Shown piece after piece: positions 1 through 6,731 of a stretch of 17,975 nt of DNA. Each line of letters starts with the position of its first letter. Positions within the stretch are counted from its first letter, which is position 1. Source of the DNA: an uncultured Flavobacteriia bacterium. Lineage in GTDB: Bacteria; Bacteroidota; Bacteroidia; Flavobacteriales_D; Crocinitomicaceae. The notes below the pieces were generated by a model. It was not told where the DNA came from and did no database searches. It saw only the letters and a program-made list of their open reading frames with translations. Where the stretch lies: the NCBI GenBank assembly GCA_903928365.1, contig CAIYQV010000176.1:1-17975 (forward strand). Direction: 5' to 3'. Made by a program: the position numbers and the translations under genes.

Positions 1-1121
1 AAAGACTGGAAAACTTCCTGAAAAAAGCACAGCGAAAAGCGGGATATGATCAAGTGATCACACCGCATATTGGAAATAAAGAATTGTATGTGACCTCAGG
101 GCACTACGCGAAATACGGCGCGGATAGTTTTCAGCCGATCCATACACCGGATGTTGACGAAGAGTTCTATTTGAAACCAATGAACTGTCCACACCACTGT
201 GAGATTTTCAAGTCTAAACCTCGTTCCTACAAAGACTTACCAGCTAGATTTGCTGAGTTCGGAACCGTTTACCGCTATGAACAATCTGGTGAATTGCATG
301 GTTTGACTCGTGTACGAGGATTTACGCAAGATGATGCACACATTTTCTGTACACAAGAACAGGTCAAGGATGAATTCAAGAATGTGATCGACATCGTTCT
401 TTATGTCTTAAAAACATTAGATTTCGTAAACTTCAAAGCACAGATCTCACTTCGCGACCCCGAAAATCCGACTAAATACATCGGAAGTGATGAAAACTGG
501 GAAAAAGCTGAGCGTGCTATCATAGAAGCGGCTGCAGAAAAAGAATTGCCTACAGTTGTTGCCTACGGAGAGGCTGCCTTCTACGGTCCGAAACTCGATT
601 TCATGGTTCAAGATGCCCTGGGACGCGAATGGCAGTTGGGAACTATTCAGGTTGATTACAATTTACCGGAGCGATTTGAACTCGAGTATACCGGTGCAGA
701 CAATCAGAAACACCGACCAGTAATGATCCACAGAGCGCCTTTTGGTTCCATGGAGCGTTTTGTGGCCGTATTACTTGAACATTGTGCCGGTGATTTCCCA
801 TTATGGCTTTCCACTGAGCAATTCGCCATTTTACCGATATCTGAGAAATTCAATGCCTACGCAGAAAAACTTTCAGATATGCTAAATAATTACGATATTC
901 GCGGCTTTGTTGACGACCGAAACGAAAAGATCGGCAAGAAGATCCGTGATGCGGAACTTAAAAAAATCCCATTCATGCTCATCGTTGGTGAGAAAGAAGC
1001 GGAAAACGAACAAGTGTCTGTTCGTCAACGCGGGAAGGGAGATCTTGGAAGTATGAACGTAGAGGGATTTGCTCAAACAGTTCAGAAAACGATCGAAGTA
1101 GAATTGGCGTCAAATGCATAA
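1..1121 (+). CDS. thrS: Threonyl-tRNA synthetase (5' end cut off by window)
   Basis: Class II aminoacyl-tRNA synthetase that charges tRNA-Thr in the cytoplasm. The reading frame is open from base 3 and continues beyond the left edge, so the GTG at 54 is an internal Val codon and not a start. What is present is the catalytic core and the C-terminal anticodon-binding domain; the N-terminal TGS and editing domains lie outside. Visible signatures are the zinc ligands (Cys in MNCPHHC, His in DDAHIFC, His in HRAPFGSMERF), motif 2 around FGTVYRYEQSGELHGLTRVRG, and motif 3 around GSMERF. The anticodon-binding domain begins near FAILPISEKF. About 372 codons are visible, compared with roughly 640 in the usual full-length protein. 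It is the first gene of the thrS-infC-rpmI-rplT cluster, with infC starting 8 bases after the TAA stop. Confidence 0.97.
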   Translation, partial: RLENFLKKAQRKAGYDQVITPHIGNKELYVTSGHYAKYGADSFQPIHTPDVDEEFYLKPMNCPHHCEIFKSKPRSYKDLPARFAEFGTVYRYEQSGELHGLTRVRGFTQDDAHIFCTQEQVKDEFKNVIDIVLYVLKTLDFVNFKAQISLRDPENPTKYIGSDENWEKAERAIIEAAAEKELPTVVAYGEAAFYGPKLDFMVQDALGREWQLGTIQVDYNLPERFELEYTGADNQKHRPVMIHRAPFGSMERFVAVLLEHCAGDFPLWLSTEQFAILPISEKFNAYAEKLSDMLNNYDIRGFVDDRNEKIGKKIRDAELKKIPFMLIVGEKEAENEQVSVRQRGKGDLGSMNVEGFAQTVQKTIEVELASNA

Positions 1122-1129
1122 AAAACTGA

Positions 1130-1678
1130 ATGAGAAAAAACACGAAAAAACCTTTTGTAAGAAGAGAAGAAACGGAAAAGCACAAGATCAATGATAAGAT
1201 CTTATCGCGTGAGATCCGTTTGGTTTTAGAAGGACAGGAGCCTAAAGTAATGGCAACTTCGGATGCTATTAGAATGGCTGAAGAGCAGGAATTGGATCTC
1301 GTAGAGATCTCACCCAATGCTGTTCCTCCTGTATGTAAGATCATGGATTACCGTAAGTTTCTTTACAACCAGAAGCGAAAAGAAAAGGAGCTTAAGGCAA
1401 AACAAAGTAAGGTCGTGTTGAAAGAAGTTCGATTTGGACCAAACACGGATGACCACGATTTCAATTTCAAACTGGCGCACGCTCGCAAGTTTTTGGAAGA
1501 AGGAAACAAGGTAAAGGCTTACGTATTCTTCCGTGGAAGAACGATCGTATTCAAAGACCGAGGTGAGATTTTGTTGTTGAAATTTGCTCAGGAACTTTCT
1601 GATATAGGAGCTGTGGAGCAGCTTCCAAAACTGGAAGGGAAACGAATGATCATTATGATCAACCCGAAAATGAAATAA
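1130..1678 (+). CDS. infC: Translation initiation factor IF-3
   Basis: IF-3 binds the 30S subunit, blocks premature joining of 50S and proofreads initiator tRNA and start-codon pairing. The 182-residue product has the usual length and both domains. The N domain (about 15-85) carries HKINDKI and LDLVEISPNAVPPVCKIMDYRKFLY. The basic linker is followed by the C domain (about 95-182) with VKEVRFGPNTDDHDFNFKL and a variant LEGKRMIIMI end. The ATG at 1130 is the first possible start because the codon just upstream (1127-1129) is an in-frame TGA. In Enterobacteria infC uses a rare AUU start that allows autoregulation; here an ordinary ATG is used. The gene sits 8 bases behind thrS and is presumably co-transcribed with it. 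I see no strong Shine-Dalgarno sequence. Confidence 0.97.
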   Translation: MRKNTKKPFVRREETEKHKINDKILSREIRLVLEGQEPKVMATSDAIRMAEEQELDLVEISPNAVPPVCKIMDYRKFLYNQKRKEKELKAKQSKVVLKEVRFGPNTDDHDFNFKLAHARKFLEEGNKVKAYVFFRGRTIVFKDRGEILLLKFAQELSDIGAVEQLPKLEGKRMIIMINPKMK

Positions 1679-1680
1679 GA

Positions 1681-1729
1681 AAAAGCGTAGCTTTTGATAA
1701 TATGCAAGCGTTAGCGCAGCATTATTTTT
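1681..1729 (+). promoter_or_regulatory. Two adjacent hairpins upstream of rpmI (possible leader)
   Basis: The 102-base gap between infC and rpmI begins with a perfect hairpin: AAAAGC (1681-1686), loop GTA, GCTTTT (1690-1695). A second hairpin follows directly: TGC (1703-1705) AA GCG (1708-1710), loop TTAG, CGC (1715-1717) A GCA (1719-1721). It has A/T-rich flanks that can extend the stem, and a T run at 1725-1729. The second looks like a weak intrinsic terminator or attenuator. In several bacteria the L35/L20 genes are autoregulated by L20 binding to such a leader. Whether that holds here is inference; the structures themselves are seen in the sequence. Confidence 0.45.
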
Positions 1730-1780
1730 GAAACTACCTTACAAGAAGCTATACAGAGGTAACCTTTAAAACGAAGAGAG

Positions 1781-1978
1781 ATGCCAAAAATGAAAACTAA
1801 ATCCAGTGCAAAGAAGCGATTCACGATCACTGGAAGCGGTAAGATCAAAAGAAAGCACGCGTTCAAAAGTCACATCTTAACAAAGAAGTCGACTAAACGT
1901 AAGCGTAACTTGACAGCAGCAGGACTTGTTCACGAGTCTGATGTGTCAAATGTTAAATTGCAATTGTGCATGAAGTAA
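1781..1978 (+). CDS. rpmI: 50S ribosomal protein L35
   Basis: Small, very basic structural protein of the large ribosomal subunit. The 65 residues match the family's usual length. The N-terminus MPKMKTKSSAKKRF, followed by a glycine-containing GSGKIKRKHAFKSHILTKKS stretch, is the L35 hallmark. The end is somewhat less basic (LQLCMK). It lies between infC and rplT in the standard order. The gaps on both sides are about 100 bases, wide for ribosomal genes, and both contain inverted repeats. This suggests control at the RNA level in addition to read-through from thrS-infC. Confidence 0.97.
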   Translation: MPKMKTKSSAKKRFTITGSGKIKRKHAFKSHILTKKSTKRKRNLTAAGLVHESDVSNVKLQLCMK

Positions 1979-1992
1979 TCAGCCGCGGCTGA
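1979..1992. repeat. Perfect 14-bp palindrome between rpmI and rplT
   Basis: TCAGCCG-CGGCTGA starts directly after the rpmI TAA and is its own reverse complement. As RNA it would form a 5-bp GC-rich stem with a CGCG loop. The rest of the gap to rplT (1993-2086) shows no clear -7 box, and no T run follows the palindrome, so it is not an intrinsic terminator. It could be a protein-binding site, an mRNA stabiliser or part of an L20 leader. The function is unknown. Confidence 0.5.
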
Positions 1993-2086
1993 CGAAAGCA
2001 CAAAGGTTTATTAATTGTTTAACCCGGTAACGAGTAACTAAGTCAACTGAGAAAATGTTGCACTCTTTATCAAAAAACTAAAGATT

Positions 2087-2434
2087 ATGCCAAGATCAGT
2101 AAATCACGTAGCTTCAAGAGCTCGTAGAAAAAACTTGATGAAACTGGCCAAAGGTTACTTTGGTCGCAGAAAAAATGTTTGGACCGTTGCAAAAAATGCA
2201 GTTGAAAAAGGTTTGAACTATGCTTATGAAGGTCGTAAGCAAAAGAAAAGAAACTTCCGTTCACTTTGGATCGCTCGTATCAATGCGGGTGCCCGAGCGC
2301 ACGGAATGAGCTATTCTCAATTCATCGGAGCTGTTCACAAGAGCGGTATCGAGCTAAACCGTAAGGTTTTGGCTGACCTGGCGCTCAACCACCCTGAAGC
2401 ATTCAAGGCGGTAGTGGACGCAGTGAAGAAATAA
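2087..2434 (+). CDS. rplT: 50S ribosomal protein L20
   Basis: L20 binds 23S rRNA and is needed early in 50S assembly; in E. coli and Bacillus it also represses its own operon by binding the mRNA. The 115-residue product has the expected length. It carries the family pattern MPRSVNHVASRARRKNLMK, then a long basic helical arm (AKGYFGRRKNVWTVAKNAVEKGLNYAYEGRKQKKR). The globular C-terminal part follows, with LWIARINAGARAHGMSYSQFI and ELNRKVLADLALNHPEAF. It is the last gene of the cluster and is followed 24 bases later by a strong terminator. The start at 2087 gives the canonical N-terminus. Confidence 0.98.
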   Translation: MPRSVNHVASRARRKNLMKLAKGYFGRRKNVWTVAKNAVEKGLNYAYEGRKQKKRNFRSLWIARINAGARAHGMSYSQFIGAVHKSGIELNRKVLADLALNHPEAFKAVVDAVKK

Positions 2435-2458
2435 CAAGATTAAACTCTGTATAGTAGG

Positions 2459-2489
2459 AATCCCGGTCAAATGATCGGGATTTTTTTTA
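2459..2489 (+). terminator. Rho-independent terminator of the thrS-infC-rpmI-rplT operon
   Basis: AATCCCG (2459-2465) pairs with CGGGATT (2476-2482) around a 10-base loop that can close further (TCA with TGA). A run of eight T follows at 2481-2488. This is the textbook stem plus U-tract and separates the translation operon from kup. Confidence 0.92.
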
Positions 2490-2518
2490 TCTTTTATTTC
2501 GCATGTTTTGAATTGAAT

Positions 2519-2526
2519 TACATTTG
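2519..2526 (+). promoter_or_regulatory. Bacteroidota-type -7 box upstream of kup
   Basis: TACATTTG matches the Bacteroidota housekeeping sigma -7 consensus TAnnTTTG exactly. It lies 14 bases before the kup ATG, which predicts a leader of only about ten bases. The expected -33 TTG about 20 bases upstream is not clear; the region there is T-rich (2481-2500). Confidence 0.55.
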
Positions 2527-2540
2527 TTCAAATTTCGAAT

Positions 2541-4544
2541 ATGTCATTCAATACGCACAAGGCCTCTGTGGCCGGAGTACTGATCACCATCGGGATCGTC
2601 TTTGGAGATATCGGTACTTCCCCACTCTATGTTTTTCAAGCAATTACGAGTCAGGGAACGAATTTTAATCATGATCTGATCATGGGAGGCCTTTCAAGTG
2701 TGATTTGGACGCTTATCCTATTGGCAACCGTGAAATACATCTATTTCGCATTGAATGCCGATAATAAAGGTGAAGGAGGAATATTTGCGCTTTTCGCATT
2801 ATTGAAGGCCAAACGGATTAAGTGGGTTATCATACCAGCACTTGTAGGATGTGCCACATTGTTGGCTGATGGATTCATTACGCCTGCGATATCCATTTCT
2901 TCAGCTGTTGAAGGGATCAATAACATCAATCCTGATTTTCCCGTTATCCCTGTTGTAGTTGGTATTATCGTAGCTTTATTTTCTGTGCAGCAATTCGGCA
3001 CTTCTGCAATCGGTAAAGCATTCGGACCGGTAATGCTCGTTTGGTTCATTTTCCTTGGATATCTTGGTGTAATCAATGTCGCTAAAAACCCTACTGTACT
3101 TGGCGCTTTCAATCCATATTGGGCTTACAATCTCATCTTCAATGTTGAAGGTGGATTCTGGGTACTCGGTGCCGTATTTCTTTGTACCACCGGAGCGGAG
3201 GCGTTATACTCTGATCTGGGACACTGCGGCAAACATAATATTCGTATTAGTTGGGGAGTGATGAGTTCACTATTGGTTCTCAACTACCTGGGCCAATCAG
3301 CTCTGTGCCTGCAAGATGGTTTTGCTCTCGCTCCAAAACAAACGGTATTCTATGCGATGGTTCCAAAAGATATTCTTCCTTTTGCCATTGGAATAGCAAC
3401 AGCCGCAACGATTATTGCTTCTCAAGCTTTGATCACGGGAGTATTTACCTTGATGAACGAAGCCATCAAATTAAATTTATGGACAAACCTGAAAGTAAAA
3501 TACCCTTCTGATCATCAAGGCCAGATCTATATTCCATTCGTGAATTGGGTTTTAATGTTTGGCTGTCTGCTTGTTATTGCTGTCTTCAGAAAATCATCCA
3601 ATATGGAGGCAACTTACGGACTTGCGATTACCATTGACATGGTTATGACATCCATACTTCTTTGCTATTTACTACTATTAAAATACCCTAAAACAAGACC
3701 ATTCTACCTTGGTATCTTTGCCATTTTTCTAACGATCGAGGGAATATTCCTACTATCCAATCTTGGTAAGATCGTTCATGGCGGTTGGTTCACATTAATT
3801 CTCGCCACATCTTTCTTTATGATTCTCTTTCTATATTACAAAGCGAAGCAATTAAGAAAATCCATCACGGAATATATTTCCATGAAAAAGGTTATTCCCT
3901 TGCTCAATGCAGTAAGAAATGATCCGGGCATTCAATACGAAGCATCAAACCTTGTATATCCTACACGCAGTAACAGTCCAAATAAACTAGATTCCACAGT
4001 CTATTTTTCACTTTTCAAAAAACGCCCAAGAAAAGCGGGAGTATACTGGTTTTTACATCTCGATATACTCAGTGATCCGTGGGGAGTGCATTACACAGTG
4101 AATGAAGTCATCGACAAACATTGTTATTACGTGAACCTTCAGCTAGGCTTCAAAGAAGAACACCGCATAGAGTACATGATGCGTAAGATTCACTCAAAAA
4201 TGATCGAAAAAGGTGAGTTAACCGGTGAAAGTGTGTTTGAAAGTGTAAGAGGAAAATTCGATGAGCCGGATTATAAATTTATAGTTTTGAATTCGCGCGT
4301 GGCGATGGATAACAAGCTGACCGCTTTTCAAAGTCTTTGCGTCAAAGCTTATCGTTTTGTGAAATCTACAGGACTCAAACCGGCTGAAGACTTCGGTCTC
4401 GATAAAACAAACGTAATGGTAGAATATATTCCAATTTCCGTCACCAAACAATATGAACAGGAGATCATTGAGGATTACGAAGACTATTCCAAAGACAAAA
4501 GCACCCTTAAAATGAACAAGAGTGATCGAATGGAAAAGGGATAA
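2541..4544 (+). CDS. kup: KUP/HAK-type potassium uptake transporter
   Basis: Inner-membrane K+ transporter, believed to be K+/H+ symport. At 667 residues it is close to the usual length of 620-670. The signature GDIGTSPLY lies at residues 22-30; Asp23 corresponds to the residue implicated in proton coupling in E. coli Kup. Other conserved segments are GEGGIFAL (77-84), LADGFITPAISISSAVEG (about 108-125) and TGAEALYSDLGHCG. Hydrophobic segments run to about residue 435, consistent with roughly 12 membrane helices. A soluble C-terminal domain of about 230 residues follows (LDSTVYFSLFKKRPRKAGVY onward), ending in a charged tail. It stands alone, with its own -7 box in front and a bidirectional terminator behind. 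No frameshift or missing motif was seen. Confidence 0.96.
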   Translation: MSFNTHKASVAGVLITIGIVFGDIGTSPLYVFQAITSQGTNFNHDLIMGGLSSVIWTLILLATVKYIYFALNADNKGEGGIFALFALLKAKRIKWVIIPALVGCATLLADGFITPAISISSAVEGINNINPDFPVIPVVVGIIVALFSVQQFGTSAIGKAFGPVMLVWFIFLGYLGVINVAKNPTVLGAFNPYWAYNLIFNVEGGFWVLGAVFLCTTGAEALYSDLGHCGKHNIRISWGVMSSLLVLNYLGQSALCLQDGFALAPKQTVFYAMVPKDILPFAIGIATAATIIASQALITGVFTLMNEAIKLNLWTNLKVKYPSDHQGQIYIPFVNWVLMFGCLLVIAVFRKSSNMEATYGLAITIDMVMTSILLCYLLLLKYPKTRPFYLGIFAIFLTIEGIFLLSNLGKIVHGGWFTLILATSFFMILFLYYKAKQLRKSITEYISMKKVIPLLNAVRNDPGIQYEASNLVYPTRSNSPNKLDSTVYFSLFKKRPRKAGVYWFLHLDILSDPWGVHYTVNEVIDKHCYYVNLQLGFKEEHRIEYMMRKIHSKMIEKGELTGESVFESVRGKFDEPDYKFIVLNSRVAMDNKLTAFQSLCVKAYRFVKSTGLKPAEDFGLDKTNVMVEYIPISVTKQYEQEIIEDYEDYSKDKSTLKMNKSDRMEKG

Positions 4545-4562
4545 TAGGAACTATAATAAACT

Positions 4563-4594
4563 AAAAATGGGAGCCTTTCGACTCCCATTTTTTT
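4563..4594. terminator. Bidirectional terminator between kup and dnaK
   Basis: AAAAATGGGAG (4563-4573) pairs perfectly with CTCCCATTTTT (4582-4592) across an 8-base loop. A T run ends at 4594 on the plus strand, and the leading A run provides the matching U-tract for the minus strand. It therefore serves both convergent genes. Confidence 0.93.
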
Positions 4595-4611
4595 ATTCTC
4601 ATCCTTTCGGA

Positions 4612-6510
4612 TTACTTTTTATCACTGACTTCTTCAAAATCCACATCCGTTACTTCGTCCGCAGGATTTCCTGAAGTTTGTTCTGCACCTGGTTCTGCAC
4701 CACCTGCATTAGCAGCGTTGTACATATCTTGGGAAGCTGCCTGGAAGACATTATTTAATTTCTCCATAGCAGGCTCAAGATTTGCCAAGTTCTTCGCTGC
4801 AAACTCCTTCTTCAATTCTCCAAGAGCATCCTCAATCAACTGCTTTTTGTCTGCAGGAAGTTTGTCTCCGTACTCTTTCAACTGACGCTCTGTCTGGAAG
4901 ATCGTAGAATCAGCTTTATTAACCAATTCAGCTTCTTCTTTGCGTTTTTTATCCACCTCTGCATTCGCTTCTGCTTCTGCTTTCATTCGCTGGATCTCTT
5001 CGTCAGACAAACCTGAAGATGCTTCTATCTTGATCGATTGCTGCTTACCGGTTCCTTTATCCTTCGCAGAAATATTCATGATCCCATTTGCATCAATATC
5101 AAATGTCACTTCGATCTGCGGAACACCTCTAGGTGCTGGTGGAATGTCTGTCAATTGGAAACGACCCAATGTTTTGTTGTCATTCGCCATGGCACGTTCA
5201 CCCTGTAATACATGGATATCCACGGATGGCTGACTGTCTGATGCCGTAGAGAACACTTCCGACTTCTTTGTAGGAATGGTCGTATTCGCTTCGATCAACT
5301 TTGTAAATACACCTCCCATCGTTTCAATTCCCAAAGAAAGCGGAATCACATCCAAAAGAAGCACATCCTTCACTTCACCTGTCAATACACCTCCCTGAAT
5401 CGCAGCTCCTAGTGCTACCACCTCATCAGGGTTTACACCTTTAGAAGGTGCTTTTCCAAAGAAACGCTGCACAGCATCCTGAATGATCGGAATACGCGTT
5501 GAACCACCAACAAGAATTACTTCATCGATATCACCTATTGAAAGTCCAGCATTTTGCAAAGCCGAACGACAAGGAGCGATTGTACGCTCAACGATCTCTG
5601 AAATCAACTGCTCAAATTTTGCACGCTGAAGAGTTCGTACCAAATGTTTTGGAATACCATTTACAGGCATGATATAAGGCAAATTGATCTCTGAAGTTGT
5701 TGTCGACGAAAGTTCGATCTTTGCTTTTTCAGCAGCTTCTTTCAAACGCTGCAATGCCATTGGATCCTGACGAAGATCTACACCTTCATCCGATTTAAAC
5801 TCATCCGCCAACCAGTTGATGATTGCGTCATCCACGTCATCTCCGCCAAGATGAGTATCTCCATCCGTAGCCAATACTTCGAAAACACCATCTCCCAATT
5901 CAAGTACGGATACATCATGTGTGCCTCCGCCAAAATCGAAAACGACGATCTTTTGATCAATCCCTTTTTTATCCAATCCGTAAGCCAATGCAGCTGCTGT
6001 TGGCTCGTTGATGATACGCTTGATGGTCAACCCTGCGATCTCACCTGCTTCTTTCGTAGCTTGACGCTGTGCATCATTAAAGTATGCAGGAACAGTCACA
6101 ACGGCTTCAGTAACTTCATGACCAAGGTAATCTTCCGCTGTCTTCTTCATTTTCTGAAGGACCATTGCAGAGATTTCTTGCGGCGAATACAAACGATCGT
6201 CAATTTTAACACGTGGTGTATTATTATCTCCTTTTACTACTTCGTAAGGCACACGGTCAGCTTCTCTTTTACTTTCGTCAAATGAAGACCCCATGAAACG
6301 CTTGATCGAATAGATCGTTTTAGTTGGGTTGGTGATCGCCTGACGCTTTGCAGGATCACCCACTTTGCGCTCGCCACCTTCCACGAATGCTACTACTGAA
6401 GGAGTTGTTCTTTTTCCTTCTGAGTTAGCGATAACTACCGGCTCATTTCCTTCCATTACAGAAACACAAGAGTTGGTAGTTCCTAAGTCAATTCCAATTA
6501 TTTTTCCCAT
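4612..6510 (-). CDS. dnaK: Chaperone protein DnaK (Hsp70)
   Basis: Cytoplasmic ATP-driven chaperone that works with DnaJ and GrpE. The start is placed at the ATG ending at base 6510, giving MGKIIGIDLGTTNS and 632 residues, the usual length. The open frame extends 15 codons further upstream (to 6555), but that stretch (TCRGRFETAI) is unlike the family. The ATPase domain contains IGIDLGTTNSCV (5-16), VPAYFNDAQRQATKEAG, INEPTAAALAYG and the phosphate-binding GGGTHDVS. The more common form of the last is GGGTFD; the His variant is familiar from flavobacterial DnaK. The DVLLLDVIPLSLGIE linker leads into the substrate-binding domain and a helical lid, with the acidic tail DVDFEEVSDKK. dnaJ is not adjacent but lies at the right edge of the window. 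Upstream is a repeat-rich divergent gap; no clear -7 box was found on this strand. Confidence 0.97.
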   Translation of the reverse strand: MGKIIGIDLGTTNSCVSVMEGNEPVVIANSEGKRTTPSVVAFVEGGERKVGDPAKRQAITNPTKTIYSIKRFMGSSFDESKREADRVPYEVVKGDNNTPRVKIDDRLYSPQEISAMVLQKMKKTAEDYLGHEVTEAVVTVPAYFNDAQRQATKEAGEIAGLTIKRIINEPTAAALAYGLDKKGIDQKIVVFDFGGGTHDVSVLELGDGVFEVLATDGDTHLGGDDVDDAIINWLADEFKSDEGVDLRQDPMALQRLKEAAEKAKIELSSTTTSEINLPYIMPVNGIPKHLVRTLQRAKFEQLISEIVERTIAPCRSALQNAGLSIGDIDEVILVGGSTRIPIIQDAVQRFFGKAPSKGVNPDEVVALGAAIQGGVLTGEVKDVLLLDVIPLSLGIETMGGVFTKLIEANTTIPTKKSEVFSTASDSQPSVDIHVLQGERAMANDNKTLGRFQLTDIPPAPRGVPQIEVTFDIDANGIMNISAKDKGTGKQQSIKIEASSGLSDEEIQRMKAEAEANAEVDKKRKEEAELVNKADSTIFQTERQLKEYGDKLPADKKQLIEDALGELKKEFAAKNLANLEPAMEKLNNVFQAASQDMYNAANAGGAEPGAEQTSGNPADEVTDVDFEEVSDKK

Positions 6511-6572
6511 TTCGTTGTAAATTATTGCGGTTTCAAACCTGCCGCGACAAGTCAATCTTTATGCCACCGGAT

Positions 6573-6657
6573 TTACTGACATGAAATACTTGCAATTTGT
6601 CAGAAGTCAATTCCGAATCACATAAAATTCATGTCGAATTGACAGAATTACTGACAT
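6573..6657. repeat. Cluster of TGACA/TGTCA inverted and direct repeats between dnaK and alaS
   Basis: The 221-base divergent gap (6511-6731) holds a 10-base direct repeat TTACTGACAT at 6573-6582 and 6648-6657. It also holds a perfect 8-bp inverted repeat GTCAATTC (6606-6613) / GAATTGAC (6636-6643). TGTCAG (6598-6603) pairs with both CTGACA (6576-6581) and CTGACA (6651-6656), so the outer 6-bp and inner 8-bp arms nest into one large imperfect hairpin. A short palindrome TGTC-GAATT-GACA lies at 6632-6644. The heat-shock CIRCE element (TTAGCACTC-N9-GAGTGCTAA) is absent. These are likely operator sites for one or both genes; the binding factor is unknown. Confidence 0.6.
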
Positions 6658-6694
6658 TGTATGCCTCAAACGAATGGCATCTGACGAAATAAAC

Positions 6695-6702
6695 TAACTT
6701 TG
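6695..6702 (+). promoter_or_regulatory. Bacteroidota-type -7 box upstream of alaS
   Basis: TAACTTTG fits TAnnTTTG exactly and lies 29 bases before the alaS ATG, predicting a leader of about 25 bases. No good -33 TTG is found at the usual 19-21 base spacing. The corresponding region is occupied by ATGCC (6661-6665) / GGCAT (6676-6680), a 5-bp inverted repeat. Confidence 0.6.
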
Positions 6703-6731
6703 CCAACCGTTAAAATACGTTCAAACAGATC

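Noticed and set aside
54..56. GTG as the start of thrS
   Set aside because: The frame is open upstream to base 3 and encodes typical ThrRS core sequence (FLKKAQRKAGYDQ), so the gene begins outside the window.
979..1344. 121-codon minus-strand frame across the thrS-infC junction
   Set aside because: It is antisense to two well-conserved genes, has no family resemblance and no promoter of its own.
2471..2668. 65-codon frame overlapping the terminator and the start of kup
   Set aside because: It begins within the terminator and runs out of frame through kup's conserved GDIGTSPLY region.
5851..6285. 144-codon open frame antisense to dnaK
   Set aside because: It lies wholly inside the conserved ATPase domain of dnaK. 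The product is Cys/Phe/Ser-rich with no family resemblance, typical of a shadow frame.
6511..6555. Fifteen-codon N-terminal extension of DnaK
   Set aside because: The extension sequence is unlike DnaK. The ATG ending at 6510 gives the canonical MGKIIGIDLGTTNS start.
6511..6731. CIRCE/HrcA heat-shock operator before dnaK
   Set aside because: I searched for TTAGCACTC-N9-GAGTGCTAA and did not find it; the repeats present are of a different type.
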